NCBI GenBank assembly: GCA_018269005.1 | Contig: JAFDVK010000034.1 | Location: 1 to 64,000 of the forward strand | Origin: Acidobacteriota bacterium | GTDB lineage: Bacteria; Acidobacteriota; Blastocatellia; Pyrinomonadales; Pyrinomonadaceae | DNA length: 64,000 nt | Reading direction: 5' to 3' | Shown: piece after piece, positions 20,256 to 29,537 of the stretch | Layout of the letters: each line of letters starts with the position of its first letter | How positions within the stretch are numbered: the first letter of the stretch is position 1 | The notes under the pieces: model-generated | Database searches by the model: none | Told to the model about the DNA's origin: nothing | What the model saw: the letters and a program-made list of their open reading frames with translations, nothing else | Position numbers and translations under genes: made by a program

Positions 20256-21532
20256 TCCCAAGGCTGCCCCGTCGTCTTGGTGCGTTCGCGAATGAACCAG
20301 ACAACGCCCGCAAATGCGGACAATATGCCGGACGCATAGGTAAGTGTCTGAGGTGTGATGTAGTACATCAACTCGCTCGCCGCAAAAGTCGATATGCCGA
20401 ATACCGTCATCTCCGCACCACGATCTAGGGTCGAGATGCGGCCGCGAATCTGATCCGGCAGGCTCCTTTGGAAGAGCGTTTCCTGTACGGCATATTCAAC
20501 TCCTACGACCGCCCGTGAAACAAAAATCAAGATCGTAAAGAGCCAGAGCGTGGGCACAAAGCCGCCGACCGCGAAGATAAGCCCGTGCGCGATCAAGGTC
20601 CAACCGATGAACGATCGATGCTTGCCGGCGCGATCCAGCCAGATCGACGTGCGATGTGCGATCATCATTCCGAGAGTTATTCCGAATCCGGTAGCGGTCC
20701 ACAGAATGGCGACCGCGACATCAGGGTTCCAACCTTCGGATTCCGCATAATAAACGCCTCCAAGCCGCTCGAATATAACGTTTATCGCTCCGCCTCCGGT
20801 CGCCCAGATCATATTCATTATCAAGATCGTTAGCGCGAAATGATTCTTGACCGAATAGACAAACCCTTCTTTCAGATCGGAGAGGAAAGTACGGCGTTCG
20901 GCTGTGTCACCCGCTGTTTTTTGTTTTACAGCATCTTCCGGGATCAGCCAGACGGTGTAGGCTGAGATCAGGAACGAGGCCGCGTTGATGATGAACGCGA
21001 CCTGGTAACCGAATGCCGCGGAGGCCCAACCGCCAAGCGCCGAACCGACCGCCATCAACAGGAACTTTGTCGAAAAAAGCAATGCCGTTCCCGCAAGAAG
21101 CCCCTCGCGTCCCGTCAGGTTCGGAGCCGCGGCGTTTTTCGCACCGTCAAAAAAAGCGCCGAGCGTATGCAGCAATATCGTCGCCGTGTACGCGATCCAT
21201 AGGTCATTCGGATCTTTGACGAACAGGAATGCAAGGGCGATGACCGTGCGGGCGACATCGGTTACGATCATCACTTGGCGGCGCGAAAATCGATCGACGA
21301 ACGTACCCGCGATGGGCGACATGATCGCGAAAGGAATGAGCCTCGCGACAAAGAAAAGTCCCGCTGCGAGCGGCGACGCATCCGAAACCAGACGCACTAA
21401 TCCGAGGGCCGCGATAAAGTTGAACCAGTTGCCGAGTTCGGAAATGAACTGCCCGGCAAGCAGGTTGCGAAAATCGCGGTTTCCGCGGATAAGCTCTGAA
21501 TAGGTCAACGACCGCACTAGAAGAGGATACAA
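20252..21532 (-). CDS. MFS transporter
   Basis: A 426-residue major facilitator protein with about 12 hydrophobic segments. FVDRFSRRQVMIVTD matches the conserved cytoplasmic loop 2-3 motif (GxxxDRxxRR). It resembles the MFS drug/macrolide exporter-like group (MefA-type, COG0477/enterobactin exporter style). The start is a TTG at 21532; a GTG five codons in is an alternative. Substrate unknown. Confidence 0.88.
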   Translation of the reverse strand: MYPLLVRSLTYSELIRGNRDFRNLLAGQFISELGNWFNFIAALGLVRLVSDASPLAAGLFFVARLIPFAIMSPIAGTFVDRFSRRQVMIVTDVARTVIALAFLFVKDPNDLWIAYTATILLHTLGAFFDGAKNAAAPNLTGREGLLAGTALLFSTKFLLMAVGSALGGWASAAFGYQVAFIINAASFLISAYTVWLIPEDAVKQKTAGDTAERRTFLSDLKEGFVYSVKNHFALTILIMNMIWATGGGAINVIFERLGGVYYAESEGWNPDVAVAILWTATGFGITLGMMIAHRTSIWLDRAGKHRSFIGWTLIAHGLIFAVGGFVPTLWLFTILIFVSRAVVGVEYAVQETLFQRSLPDQIRGRISTLDRGAEMTVFGISTFAASELMYYITPQTLTYASGILSAFAGVVWFIRERTKTTGQPWD

Positions 21533-21657
21533 TCGCCGGGCGAGTTTGCAATCTCAAAGGAAAAAAAAGGCGGGGCGGGCATATCTTTATTCAAAATATG
21601 CCCGTCGGGATGCGAACGCGTGTGTGCTTTACGGAAAAGGCGGGTCAGTGTGCAAAC

Positions 21658-22818
21658 TTAAATACTGTTCTCGGCGAGTGTTCGTCTCGGCTCCTTGAGG
21701 TTGCGCCTGCGTTTCAACCAACGGGCAAATCTGCGAACGGACAAAGCCACGCCTGTGTAAACCAATAAGGCACCGCCGAGACAGGCGATGAATCCGACGA
21801 ATTGGCCTATGAATCCGAACGACTCGCCCGTGTGCGTGAATCGCATCCAGGAGCGAAGCTGCTGGCCCGAGTTACGGCTCGAATACGGCTCCCATCTAGT
21901 TACCTCTGCCGTCGCGGCATTCAGCGTCAATGTCGAGCGGCCGAAGATGTTCCAATACTTCCCTTCATCAACCGTGAATACCGCATCTTCTGTCATTGGC
22001 AAGCGAAGAGACACCGACTTCCAGCCGTCGTTCCTCGCGTTCGCCGCGGTCCAAAGAGCATCCAGATTCTCGGGGATCTTCGGCTCTGCCGCAGGCTTTG
22101 CCGGCTCGCTGCGGGCCTGCTGCGTCGGCGCTTCATTGCCTGTCAGCGTATAGACGAGATCGCTCGCCCAGCGATACGAGATCACCATTCCCGTCGCCGT
22201 CAGCACTATCAGAACAAGCGAACACCAAAACCCGGTGACGTTGTGCCAGTTGAAATCTCTCGCTTTTCCCGTGTGCGTCTTGCGGAACCAAAGCACAGGT
22301 TTTATATTCCGGAAGCTCAGCTTTCGCGGCATCCAAATGTAAATGCCCGTGATAGCAAGAACGAGGAACATCGCATTGAAGAAGCCTGCTATTGCCTTGC
22401 CCCACGCACGCCCGTCGCCTTCCATCGCAAGCCAACGGTGCAGCGATGTCGTCGTCGAAAAGAAGCCGCGTAAGGACGCGTTCCCTTCACCAAGCACTTC
22501 GCCTGTGTAGGGATCGATAAAAAGCCGGCCTTCACGGCCAAGCGAGACTGTCGCGCTCGACGTCGGGTCAGCTAAGATAGTGATGCTCGCCGGCTTTGCA
22601 TCAGGTTTCGCTGCCGTTGCCGACGCAACCAACCGGCTGATCGGCAGCCTTTCGCCCACGGCAGATGCGACCCGCTGCTCACCACGCTCGGCAAACTCGA
22701 CGATGTTCTTCTCGAATGAAAGGATCGCACCGGTGACGCACATTATGAAGATCACAATGGCACCTGTCGCACCGGCCGCTAGGTGTGTCCAGAACAATAC
22801 TTTTCGAAAGACTTTCAT
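21658..22818 (-). CDS. PepSY-associated TM protein (PiuB-like), Fur-controlled
   Basis: A 386-residue inner-membrane protein with four main membrane segments: about 9-34, 143-163, 191-212 and 340-362. Conserved histidines lie in FWTHLAAG, SLHRWLAMEG, HNVTGFW and FTHTGESFG, with PepSY-like loops between segments. Proteins of this type reduce or process ferric siderophores and often sit near siderophore receptors; none is adjacent here. A perfect Fur-box palindrome lies 51 bp upstream, so iron-repressed expression is likely. Confidence 0.87.
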   Translation of the reverse strand: MKVFRKVLFWTHLAAGATGAIVIFIMCVTGAILSFEKNIVEFAERGEQRVASAVGERLPISRLVASATAAKPDAKPASITILADPTSSATVSLGREGRLFIDPYTGEVLGEGNASLRGFFSTTTSLHRWLAMEGDGRAWGKAIAGFFNAMFLVLAITGIYIWMPRKLSFRNIKPVLWFRKTHTGKARDFNWHNVTGFWCSLVLIVLTATGMVISYRWASDLVYTLTGNEAPTQQARSEPAKPAAEPKIPENLDALWTAANARNDGWKSVSLRLPMTEDAVFTVDEGKYWNIFGRSTLTLNAATAEVTRWEPYSSRNSGQQLRSWMRFTHTGESFGFIGQFVGFIACLGGALLVYTGVALSVRRFARWLKRRRNLKEPRRTLAENSI

Positions 22819-22868
22819 TCGTGATCAGGCTTACAGTTTCTTTAGAGATCGGCTTGGGAAAACTTACT

Positions 22869-22887
22869 ATTGAAAATGATTTTCAAT
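22869..22887 (-). promoter_or_regulatory. Fur box upstream of the PepSY gene
   Basis: A 19-bp perfect palindrome around a central base (attgaaaat-g-attttcaat). This is close to the Fur consensus palindrome in composition and symmetry. It lies in the intergenic region just upstream of a gene of the iron-regulated PepSY type. Confidence 0.78.
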
Positions 22888-22967
22888 TTCAGATATAAGA
22901 TAATTCAATGCAGTTGGTGGTGTCAACCAGCCGGGAGACCAAAATTTGATGCGACGGTGAATAGACT

Positions 22968-23765
22968 TCAATCGCGGCTTTGGAAGTCAGGCTTTCGCTT
23001 CTCAATAAATGCGGTCACACCTTCCTTGAAATCGGCCGAACGGCCGGATTCGAGTTGGCATTCGTGTTCAAGATCAAGCTGTTCGCGGAGGGTGTTTCCA
23101 CTCGACGCGGCCAACATCTGCTTGATCCGCCGCAATGCTCCGGCCGGACGTTCCACGAGCTTGCGGGCGAACCGATCAGCTCTTTGATCAAGTTCGGCCG
23201 CCGGAACTACTTGATTCACAAGCCCGATCCGTTCGGCATGCACCGCACCTATCTCGTCGCCCGTCATCAGCAATTCGGCCGCGAGCTTTTCGCCGACGAT
23301 GCGCGGCAAAAAGTATGTTCCGCCGCAATCGGGCGAAAGCCCTATCTTGACGAAACCCTCGCTGAAGGCCGCGTTGTCCGCGGCGATCACGATGTCGCAT
23401 GCCAACGCGAGATTCGTGCCGGCACCCGCGCATACGCCATTGACCGCCGCGATGAACGGGATCGGCGCCTCTCGTATAGATGCGATCAGCTCGTGAAGTT
23501 TTCGAAGCGGTTCTTCCAGGAACGCTTCGATCCGGCCTTCGCGTTCCCACATAGAACGCATCTCACGGAGATCGCCGCCAGAGCAAAATGCGCGCCCACG
23601 TCCTTTCAAGATCGCAACGCGTGCTCCGTCATTCACCGCTTTTTTGACGGCGTCAACGAGTTCGGAGACCAGTTGGAGCGAAAGTGCGTTGAGAGCGTCC
23701 GGACGATCCATTTCGATCGTCGCAATTTCACCGGCGAAGGAGAGAATGGCTGCGGGTGTGGTCAT
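22968..23765 (-). CDS. Enoyl-CoA hydratase/isomerase (crotonase family)
   Basis: A 265-residue crotonase. Oxyanion-hole regions are GRAFCSGGDLREM and NGVCAGAGTNLALACD. The active site has IGLSPDCGGTYFLPR, with an aspartate where hydratases use other acids. That GLxPDxGGT pattern resembles PaaG-type enoyl-CoA isomerases (epoxyphenylacetyl-CoA isomerase), so an isomerase is a better guess than hydratase. No other phenylacetate genes are in the window. Confidence 0.88.
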   Translation of the reverse strand: MTTPAAILSFAGEIATIEMDRPDALNALSLQLVSELVDAVKKAVNDGARVAILKGRGRAFCSGGDLREMRSMWEREGRIEAFLEEPLRKLHELIASIREAPIPFIAAVNGVCAGAGTNLALACDIVIAADNAAFSEGFVKIGLSPDCGGTYFLPRIVGEKLAAELLMTGDEIGAVHAERIGLVNQVVPAAELDQRADRFARKLVERPAGALRRIKQMLAASSGNTLREQLDLEHECQLESGRSADFKEGVTAFIEKRKPDFQSRD

Positions 23766-23777
23766 CGCAAAGGAGAG

Positions 23778-24062
23778 CTAGCTTCCGGCCCTTGCCCTTG
23801 AGCGGCTCGATTCGAAACACTCGCGGCACATCACGGAGCGTCCGACCTTCGGCTGAAATGGAACGGTATCGTGCTTTCCGCAGTTGTCGCAAACGATCTC
23901 GAACCGTGCGGGTGCGTTCTCGCCAGTTCCCGCTTTTTTGGACCGGCATTTTGGACACCGCTGCGGCGCCATCATATTCCGCTGATAGAAATTTTCCTGC
24001 TCCTTTTCCGTGAACAGAAAGGTCTCTCTGCATTGCACACACGATATCTCGATATCCGGCAT
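23778..24062 (-). CDS. Double zinc-ribbon protein
   Basis: A 94-residue protein with two zinc-ribbon units: CVQC...CPKC (first half) and CDNC...CREC (second half), like small 'zinc-ribbon domain' proteins with CxxC pairs. The ATG at 24062 has a good GGGAGG-type Shine-Dalgarno; the longer upstream frame is rejected. Lies directly between the crotonase and deacetylase genes on the same strand. Possibly nucleic-acid binding; no direct evidence. Confidence 0.75.
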   Translation of the reverse strand: MPDIEISCVQCRETFLFTEKEQENFYQRNMMAPQRCPKCRSKKAGTGENAPARFEIVCDNCGKHDTVPFQPKVGRSVMCRECFESSRSRARAGS

Positions 24063-24131
24063 CGCTAACCTCCCAATGTCGATAGTTGTCGGCAGTGGAA
24101 AAAATTCTATCACAAAACAAGGAGGCAATGC

Positions 24132-25073
24132 CTAGCGTGCCAAGGCAGTGATATGCGCGGCGACCGTCTGCCCTAATGTCTCGAGATCGTAACCGCCTTC
24201 CAGGACGGAGACGACGCGCCCTTCGCATGCGTCGTCGGCCCAATCGCGGACAACCGCGGTCATCGCCGCAAAATCCTCGTCTTCGAGCCGAAGCTGTCCG
24301 AGCGGATCGCGCAGGTGCGCGTCAAAGCCCGCGGAAATGAATATCAGATCGGGCGTCATCTTGCCTCGCATCTCGTCTATCGCCGCTTCGAACGCGCTCT
24401 TTTGATCTCTCGCGTTCGTCGACGCTTTCAGCGGAATATTCAGTGTAGCGCCCAAGCCTCGCCCAACGCCTGTCTCGCCTCGGCTGCCGGTTCCCGGATA
24501 CCACGGATACTGATGCATCGAAAAGAAAAAGACCGACGGATCGTCATAAAAGATCCCTTGTGTGCCGTTGCCGTGGTGAACGTCCCAATCGATCACAGCA
24601 ACGCGTTCGATCTGCTTAAAATTGTTCTGCGCGTATCGCGCCGCGACGGCGACGTTGTTGAAAAGGCAAAACCCCATCGCCTTCTGAGCGGTTGCGTGAT
24701 GGCCGGGCGGGCGGACGTTGACGAAAGCGTTCTTCGCTTCGCCGTTCAAAACCGAATCGACCGCACGGCAGGCTCCGCCGGCAGCAAATAGCGCAGCGTC
24801 GAACGATCGCATTGAGACGACGGTGTCGGCATCCAACATGCCTTCGCCATTCTCGACCGCATTCTCAACACGCCGAAAATGCTCCCTCGTGTGCGCGGCC
24901 TGGATCAGGCCTTTGCTCGCCTTTTCGGGCGTGATCTCGACGAGTTGGTCCCACAACGCCGCATCGCCGGAAACGGCGTCCATTATCACGCGATAGCGCG
25001 CCGCAGTTTCCGGATGCCCCGGCCCGGTGTCGTGTTTTTCGTAGATCGGGTGATGAATAAAAGCCGTTTTCAT
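24132..25073 (-). CDS. Histone deacetylase-family amidohydrolase
   Basis: A 313-residue enzyme of the HDAC/AcuC/acetylpolyamine amidohydrolase superfamily. The key blocks are RPPGHHAT (catalytic histidine pair), [13 protein letters not shown] (zinc Asp/His), [15 protein letters not shown] and [17 protein letters not shown] (second zinc Asp). In bacteria such enzymes deacetylate acetylpolyamines or acetyl-lysine. Ends within a few bases of the FAD oxidase gene upstream, on the same strand. Confidence 0.92.
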   Translation of the reverse strand: MKTAFIHHPIYEKHDTGPGHPETAARYRVIMDAVSGDAALWDQLVEITPEKASKGLIQAAHTREHFRRVENAVENGEGMLDADTVVSMRSFDAALFAAGGACRAVDSVLNGEAKNAFVNVRPPGHHATAQKAMGFCLFNNVAVAARYAQNNFKQIERVAVIDWDVHHGNGTQGIFYDDPSVFFFSMHQYPWYPGTGSRGETGVGRGLGATLNIPLKASTNARDQKSAFEAAIDEMRGKMTPDLIFISAGFDAHLRDPLGQLRLEDEDFAAMTAVVRDWADDACEGRVVSVLEGGYDLETLGQTVAAHITALAR

Positions 25074-25076
25074 TAA

Positions 25077-26255
25077 CTAAATATATCCTGTCTCGGTGAG
25101 CAGTTCGCCACGCTCGAACCGCTCAAGCGAAAGGCATGAAACGTCGAGGAAAGATGCCTTCCCGTCCAGCACGATCTCCGCGACAGCACGACCCGAAGCG
25201 GGCGAATGCATCACGCCGTGTCCGCTGAAACCTGCCGCAAAATAAAGCCCTTCCACGCCGCATCCGCCGATGATCGCATGGTGGTCAGGCGTATTCTCGT
25301 ACAGCCCGGCACGGCATTTTTCGACGATCGGCTCCGATTCAAAGAGGAATTGTGCCCGATGCCGTGCGAGTTCATTAACCTTGTCCGAGAACGCCGCGTC
25401 AAACTGCGTATTGAACGACGGCGCCTCATCGCGGTCCGGATAAGCAATAAGTATGTCACGATTCCGAGCAGAACCTTCGTCTTGTTCCCAAAAATCGACG
25501 GCCGGCCGAAAATGGAAACCATTTCCCGCGTCGATGACCATAGGAAGATCCGGCGGCAACGCTTCCTTACATCTTGCCCATACGATCTGGCGTCGCAGCG
25601 GTTCGACGGGAACATCGACTCCCGCGGTCGCCGCAAGCTCGCGAGTCCAAGCTCCGGCGCAGACAACGACCGCATCGCACGCGATCTCGCCGATATCCGT
25701 TGAGACGCCCGCGACGCGTCCGCCCGTTACGTTGATCCTCGTTACCTTCCGGCCAAGCTCGATCCGGGTGCCGCGTTCGACCGCTCCTTTTGTGAAGCCC
25801 TGCATCACCGCCACTGGGTTGATAAAGCCGTCCCGAACGCCGAACGTCCCGCCAACGATATCGTCGCAATTCATCGCGGGAACACGCCGTTCGATCTCAT
25901 CAGCATCCAATATCTCAACGCCTTTGACACCTGTTTCGGCCTGTGTTGCGGCGTTCCTCTTCAGCAGTTCGAAGGCGGCCGTGTCGGTCGCGAAGAAAAG
26001 ATAGCCTTTAGGATCATAACCGGTACTAAACTCACAATTCTCGAAGAAGTCGATCGAGTACATCGACATTCGGATATTGATCTCGGTGCCGAACTGTTCC
26101 CGAACACCGCCGGTCGCACGGCCGGTAGAGCCCAGTCCCTGCCGAGCCGCACGTTCGAGAACGAGCACGTCTCTCTCGCCGCGCAACGCGAGGTGATATG
26201 CGACGCTTGCACCGACCACGCCGCCGCCGATGATGACTATCTTTACAGGCTTCAC
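25077..26255 (-). CDS. FAD-dependent amino-acid/sarcosine oxidase-type oxidoreductase
   Basis: A 392-residue DAO-family flavoprotein. The N-terminal Rossmann dinucleotide motif is VIIGGGVVGASVAYHLA. TGRATGGVREQFG matches the flavin-binding segment of sarcosine oxidase beta and glycine/proline oxidases, and GLYFAAGFSGHGVMHSPASGRAVAE is the C-terminal flavin motif. It oxidises a secondary or N-methylated amino acid; the substrate is not defined. It lies 3 bp upstream of the deacetylase gene, suggesting co-transcription. Confidence 0.9.
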   Translation of the reverse strand: MKPVKIVIIGGGVVGASVAYHLALRGERDVLVLERAARQGLGSTGRATGGVREQFGTEINIRMSMYSIDFFENCEFSTGYDPKGYLFFATDTAAFELLKRNAATQAETGVKGVEILDADEIERRVPAMNCDDIVGGTFGVRDGFINPVAVMQGFTKGAVERGTRIELGRKVTRINVTGGRVAGVSTDIGEIACDAVVVCAGAWTRELAATAGVDVPVEPLRRQIVWARCKEALPPDLPMVIDAGNGFHFRPAVDFWEQDEGSARNRDILIAYPDRDEAPSFNTQFDAAFSDKVNELARHRAQFLFESEPIVEKCRAGLYENTPDHHAIIGGCGVEGLYFAAGFSGHGVMHSPASGRAVAEIVLDGKASFLDVSCLSLERFERGELLTETGYI

Positions 26256-26260
26256 GACAA

Positions 26261-27205
26261 CTATTCCGAGTCAAAACCTGACGCCTTCATTACGAATTCG
26301 GGAACATGCGGTTCTCCGCCGAGCACGTTACCTTTCCCTTCCGTCAACGCCCAGCGATGGAGTCCGGAGATGCCGGCACGGCCGATGTATGTGTCGGGCG
26401 AACTATATGCTTCATCTTCGAGCGCCGTCTCGAGATCAACGAACTTGTAACCACGTCGATGGAGCATTTTGATGAGGTCGTCAAGATAGTCTGAGTTGAT
26501 GAAGTTCGCATGGGTGAGCATTACTTCACTGATCTCGCGACCGAACGATCTGACCGACTGCCGCTCCCAATAGTCGATCTTTGATTCCATATACGGCACA
26601 TACGCGGCACCTACGCGTTTCATCAGGGCCTTGTCTCCTTTGTCAAAGGCGTTGTCGTAGGCCCTCGAAAAGATGTAGTCCGCATTGTCGAACGTCACGG
26701 GAGCGATCGTATAGCCGCGGCCTGCGAGAAACTTCGCAACCTCAGCCTTGATCTCGAGCGTTCGCCCGGTCATCAAATATGGATAGCGAAAGAATCGCAG
26801 CTTCTTGCCCGTCTGGGCCAATAGTGCCTTTGTGACCGTTTCGCCCTTTATCACATCCGCTTCGAACTCTTCTGCCCCGACGTTATGGAGACTCACGTGC
26901 GAATACGTGTGATTTCCGAGTTCGAGGCCGGCAGCCAGCCATAAACGCAGAAGGTCAACCTGCTTCTCGTCAAGCTTTCCGTCGGTGTAGAGCTTATTCT
27001 CATTCACGAAACCAATGACCGGAACCTTGGCCTTGGTTATATGTTCTAAGAGCTTCTTGGTGATCTTTTGGCGGTTTGCAAGGTCCGTTCGGGTCGAGAC
27101 GACGGGAAGGTCGTCGATCGTGATCGCGATAGGTCGATGTTGGCAAAATATCGTTCCCGCCAAGGCGGCAATAAGACCTAGTAAGACAGCTGGTTTTATG
27201 GACAT
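26261..27205 (-). CDS. Exported polysaccharide deacetylase (NodB-like)
   Basis: A 314-residue protein with an N-terminal hydrophobic export segment (1-21). The NodB motifs are visible: TIDDLP with D31-D32 and GNHTYSHVSLH with metal histidines H99 and H103, and a later RYPYL motif 3. It removes N-acetyl groups from a surface polysaccharide or peptidoglycan. The end lies 6 bp from the FAD oxidase start on the same strand. Confidence 0.88.
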   Translation of the reverse strand: MSIKPAVLLGLIAALAGTIFCQHRPIAITIDDLPVVSTRTDLANRQKITKKLLEHITKAKVPVIGFVNENKLYTDGKLDEKQVDLLRLWLAAGLELGNHTYSHVSLHNVGAEEFEADVIKGETVTKALLAQTGKKLRFFRYPYLMTGRTLEIKAEVAKFLAGRGYTIAPVTFDNADYIFSRAYDNAFDKGDKALMKRVGAAYVPYMESKIDYWERQSVRSFGREISEVMLTHANFINSDYLDDLIKMLHRRGYKFVDLETALEDEAYSSPDTYIGRAGISGLHRWALTEGKGNVLGGEPHVPEFVMKASGFDSE

Positions 27206-27216
27206 ACGAAGTACTA

Positions 27217-27630
27217 CTACTTGGCAAATACCTGGTCAAAGTCACTAAACCCTTTGAACTCAAGGGCGTTGCCGCTCGGGTCGAGGAAGAACATCGTCGC
27301 CTGTTCGCCGACCTCGCCCTCAAAGCGGATCTTCGGTTCGATCACGAACTCGATCCCCTTCTCGCGTAGGCGTTCTGCGAAGGCTTTCCACTCCGCCATC
27401 GGCAGAACGATACCGAAATGCGGCACAGGCACGTCGTCCGAATCGACCGCATTAGATGACCGCGAGCCGCTCCCCGGAGCGAGATGGGCGACGATCTGAT
27501 GCCCGAAAAGGTCAAAATCGATCCAGTTTTCCGAGCTTCGGCCTTCAGGACAACCGAGCACATTTCCATAGAAATCCCTTGCGGCGTCAAGGTCGTTGAC
27601 GGGAAAGGCAAGATGAAAAAGATTCGCCAT
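27217..27630 (-). CDS. VOC-family (glyoxalase/bleomycin-resistance-like) protein
   Basis: A 137-residue protein with two betaalphabetabetabeta modules typical of the vicinal-oxygen-chelate superfamily. [24 protein letters not shown] opens it, [18 protein letters not shown] starts module two, and [15 protein letters not shown] ends it. Metal ligands His5 and the C-terminal Glu are in place. The role could be isomerase, dioxygenase or drug binding. A GGAG lies ahead of the ATG. Confidence 0.88.
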   Translation of the reverse strand: MANLFHLAFPVNDLDAARDFYGNVLGCPEGRSSENWIDFDLFGHQIVAHLAPGSGSRSSNAVDSDDVPVPHFGIVLPMAEWKAFAERLREKGIEFVIEPKIRFEGEVGEQATMFFLDPSGNALEFKGFSDFDQVFAK

Positions 27631-27747
27631 AAACGCTCACTCCAACTACAGTCGAATTATACGGGACGAGCGAGTTCTTCAAACAACGTCGAACCGAAAG
27701 TATCAGAGACTCCATTTTGACCGCTTACGCCCACTGCTGTCCACTCC

Positions 27748-27773
27748 CTGTCCACTCAGCGATCAGTGGACAG
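27748..27773. repeat. Short perfect inverted repeat
   Basis: Nine-base arms (ctgtccact / agtggacag) around an 8-nt loop at the left of the 27.6-28.6 kb non-coding stretch. It has no T-run, so a terminator is not claimed. Confidence 0.6.
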
Positions 27774-28010
27774 ATAACTATTGTCACCATTACACTTAGC
27801 GAGCTAAAAGCGACGAAAAACGTAAATTTCACAAAAACATTTTTTGCGTCGTGCGTACTCCGAATTCCGCGTTATCTATTTTGGTCAAAGAGCAAGCGGG
27901 TACGGGAGGAATGCGTATGTCGCACTCCTACGACATTATATCACAGATGATACGCCATATGGTCTTTCTTTGAAAACTTGCTGACTTCTTTGCCTTTTGA
28001 CTTCCCGCCC

Positions 28011-28371
28011 CGGGCTTGTCCTTTGGCAGTGCGGTGGAGCGATCGTCCTGGGCTTGCCCTTTGGCAGTGCGGTCGGGCTCGCCCGACCGTCCGATGACCC
28101 AAAATAACCCGGAGCCCGCTTTAGCGGGCGACAGATGCTTTGTCGGCGGCCGAGCCGCCTCCGATATTCCTGTTGTGCACGTGACGGGCAGGCAAGCCAG
28201 CCCGCACTGCGATGCGGCAAGCCGCGAAGAAAGAACCCCGACCGCACTGCCGACTTCCCTTGTCAGCGGCAAGCCGCCTCCGGGAGATCATTTTGCAGCT
28301 TGCCGGTCGGGACCGGTTGCGTCTTTTGCAGCACTGGCGGTTCTACGACGCCAGAACCCCGACCGCACTGC
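28011..28371. repeat. Mosaic of short direct and inverted repeats
   Basis: Within a 0.96 kb gene-free region, the 25-bp string around 28011-28035 recurs at 28049-28073 with two changes. A 19-bp string (agaaccccgaccgcactgc) occurs at 28232-28250 and again at 28353-28371. The core cagtgcggtcggg and its reverse complement occur in both orientations. A GC-rich hairpin (gcccgctttagcgggc) and two similar 'gcggc..gccgcctccg' hairpins lie between. No coding sense is evident. Confidence 0.65.
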
Positions 28372-28595
28372 GATGGGGCTCGCCCAAAAGAACGTGGAAT
28401 AGAGGAACCCGCGTCGCTATCGGTTCGAGGTTCCGACAGGCAAGCCCGATCTTCTACTTTTTATTTCTGGCTTGCCGCCATTGTCGGCACCGTAGCATCG
28501 CCGCAAAGTTGACTTTTAGACCTATAGCATCTAGAATAATTAGTTTGCGCTTATTGCCTTGCGCATCGCCTATATTCGGCGAAGGAAAAGGAACT

Positions 28596-28820
28596 ATGAA
28601 ACCAGAAATTCATCCGTCATACAACGAGATCTCGGTCGTCTGTGCCTGTGGGCACACTTTCAAAACGCGTTCGACGCTGGGCGAAGACCTCCATGTGGAA
28701 ATTTGCTCGGACTGCCATCCGTTCTTTACCGGCAAGCAAAAGCTTGTCGATACGGCAGGACGTGTCGATCGATTCAACAAGCGCTATCAGCGCGGTGCCG
28801 CAGCCGAGGCTGCCAAGTAA
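28596..28820 (+). CDS. rpmE: 50S ribosomal protein L31, zinc-type
   Basis: A 74-residue L31 with the zinc-binding cysteines C16-x-C18 and C37-x2-C40, so it is the zinc-containing RpmE form. It binds the central protuberance of the large subunit. The ATG at 28596 is preceded by 'aaggaa'; the longer upstream open frame is repeat DNA. It lies upstream of DUF421, DUF1385 and prfA on the same strand. Confidence 0.95.
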   Translation: MKPEIHPSYNEISVVCACGHTFKTRSTLGEDLHVEICSDCHPFFTGKQKLVDTAGRVDRFNKRYQRGAAAEAAK

Positions 28821-28905
28821 GAAGGCGATCTTGCAGATCACAACTTACAACTATTAGCTGTTTAATTTTTGACGCCGTCCTTGAAGCGCCGACGTCCTTT
28901 GGTTC

Positions 28906-28929
28906 GCTCATTTTTCTTGCAAAATGAGC
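28906..28929. repeat. Perfect hairpin between rpmE and the DUF421 gene
   Basis: Nine-base arms gctcatttt / aaaatgagc around a 6-nt loop, extended by an imperfect outer stem (cctttggt / acctaagg). It lacks a clear terminal T-run on the plus strand but its position 85 bp after rpmE suggests a terminator or mRNA-end structure. Confidence 0.55.
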
Positions 28930-28990
28930 AAAGACCTAAGGAAAAGGCCAAGAATCAAGGCGGCGTTATTCGTTTATCTGTTTAAACGCG

Positions 28991-29509
28991 ATGGCTATCG
29001 ACTGGAACTCGATGCTAATGCCGTCGGAATCGATCCTTGAGGTCGTTATTCGCGGCACGATAATGTACCTCGGAATGTATTTCATTCTGAGGGTGTTCCG
29101 GCGGCAGGCCGGGGCGATCGGTATCGGCGATCTGCTCGTCATCGTCGTTATCGCGGACGCCGCACAGAATGGCATGGCCGGCGAAACACATTCGGTCACT
29201 GAAGCTCTGATACTGATCGTTACGATCGTCGTTTGGGACGTGTTCTTTGATTGGCTCGGATTCAAGTCAACGTTTGCGAGGAGATTTCTCGAACCTTCGC
29301 CGCTCTTGCTGATCGAAAACGGAAAGTTCATTGATAAGAATATGCGGCAGGAGTTCCTGACCGAGGAGGATATGCTCGGTTATCTCCGTGAACACGGACT
29401 CGATAGCGAGAAGACGGTAAAGCATTGCTATCTCGAAAGCACGGGCCACTTCAGCTTCGTTCTCTCGGCGGAGCGGTCACCGGAGAAAGAAAAAGGCAAC
29501 GAAAAGTAG
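28991..29509 (+). CDS. DUF421 family membrane protein (YetF-like)
   Basis: A 172-residue protein with three membrane segments in the first 90 residues (ILEVVIRGTIMYLGMYFILRVF..., IGDLLVIVVIADAAQNGM, ALILIVTIVVWDVFFDWL). A cytoplasmic domain follows that ends like YetF/YcaP proteins (PLLLIENGKFIDKNMRQEFLTEEDMLGYLREHG). Function of the family is unknown. No evident operon with rpmE because of the hairpin in between. Confidence 0.85.
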   Translation: MAIDWNSMLMPSESILEVVIRGTIMYLGMYFILRVFRRQAGAIGIGDLLVIVVIADAAQNGMAGETHSVTEALILIVTIVVWDVFFDWLGFKSTFARRFLEPSPLLLIENGKFIDKNMRQEFLTEEDMLGYLREHGLDSEKTVKHCYLESTGHFSFVLSAERSPEKEKGNEK

Positions 29510-29537
29510 GCGTTCTATCGTCAATTATCCAATAGAT

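Noticed and set aside
28212..28595. N-terminal extension of L31
   Set aside because: The upstream open frame crosses the repeat mosaic; L31 is complete from 28596 with its own upstream ribosome binding site.
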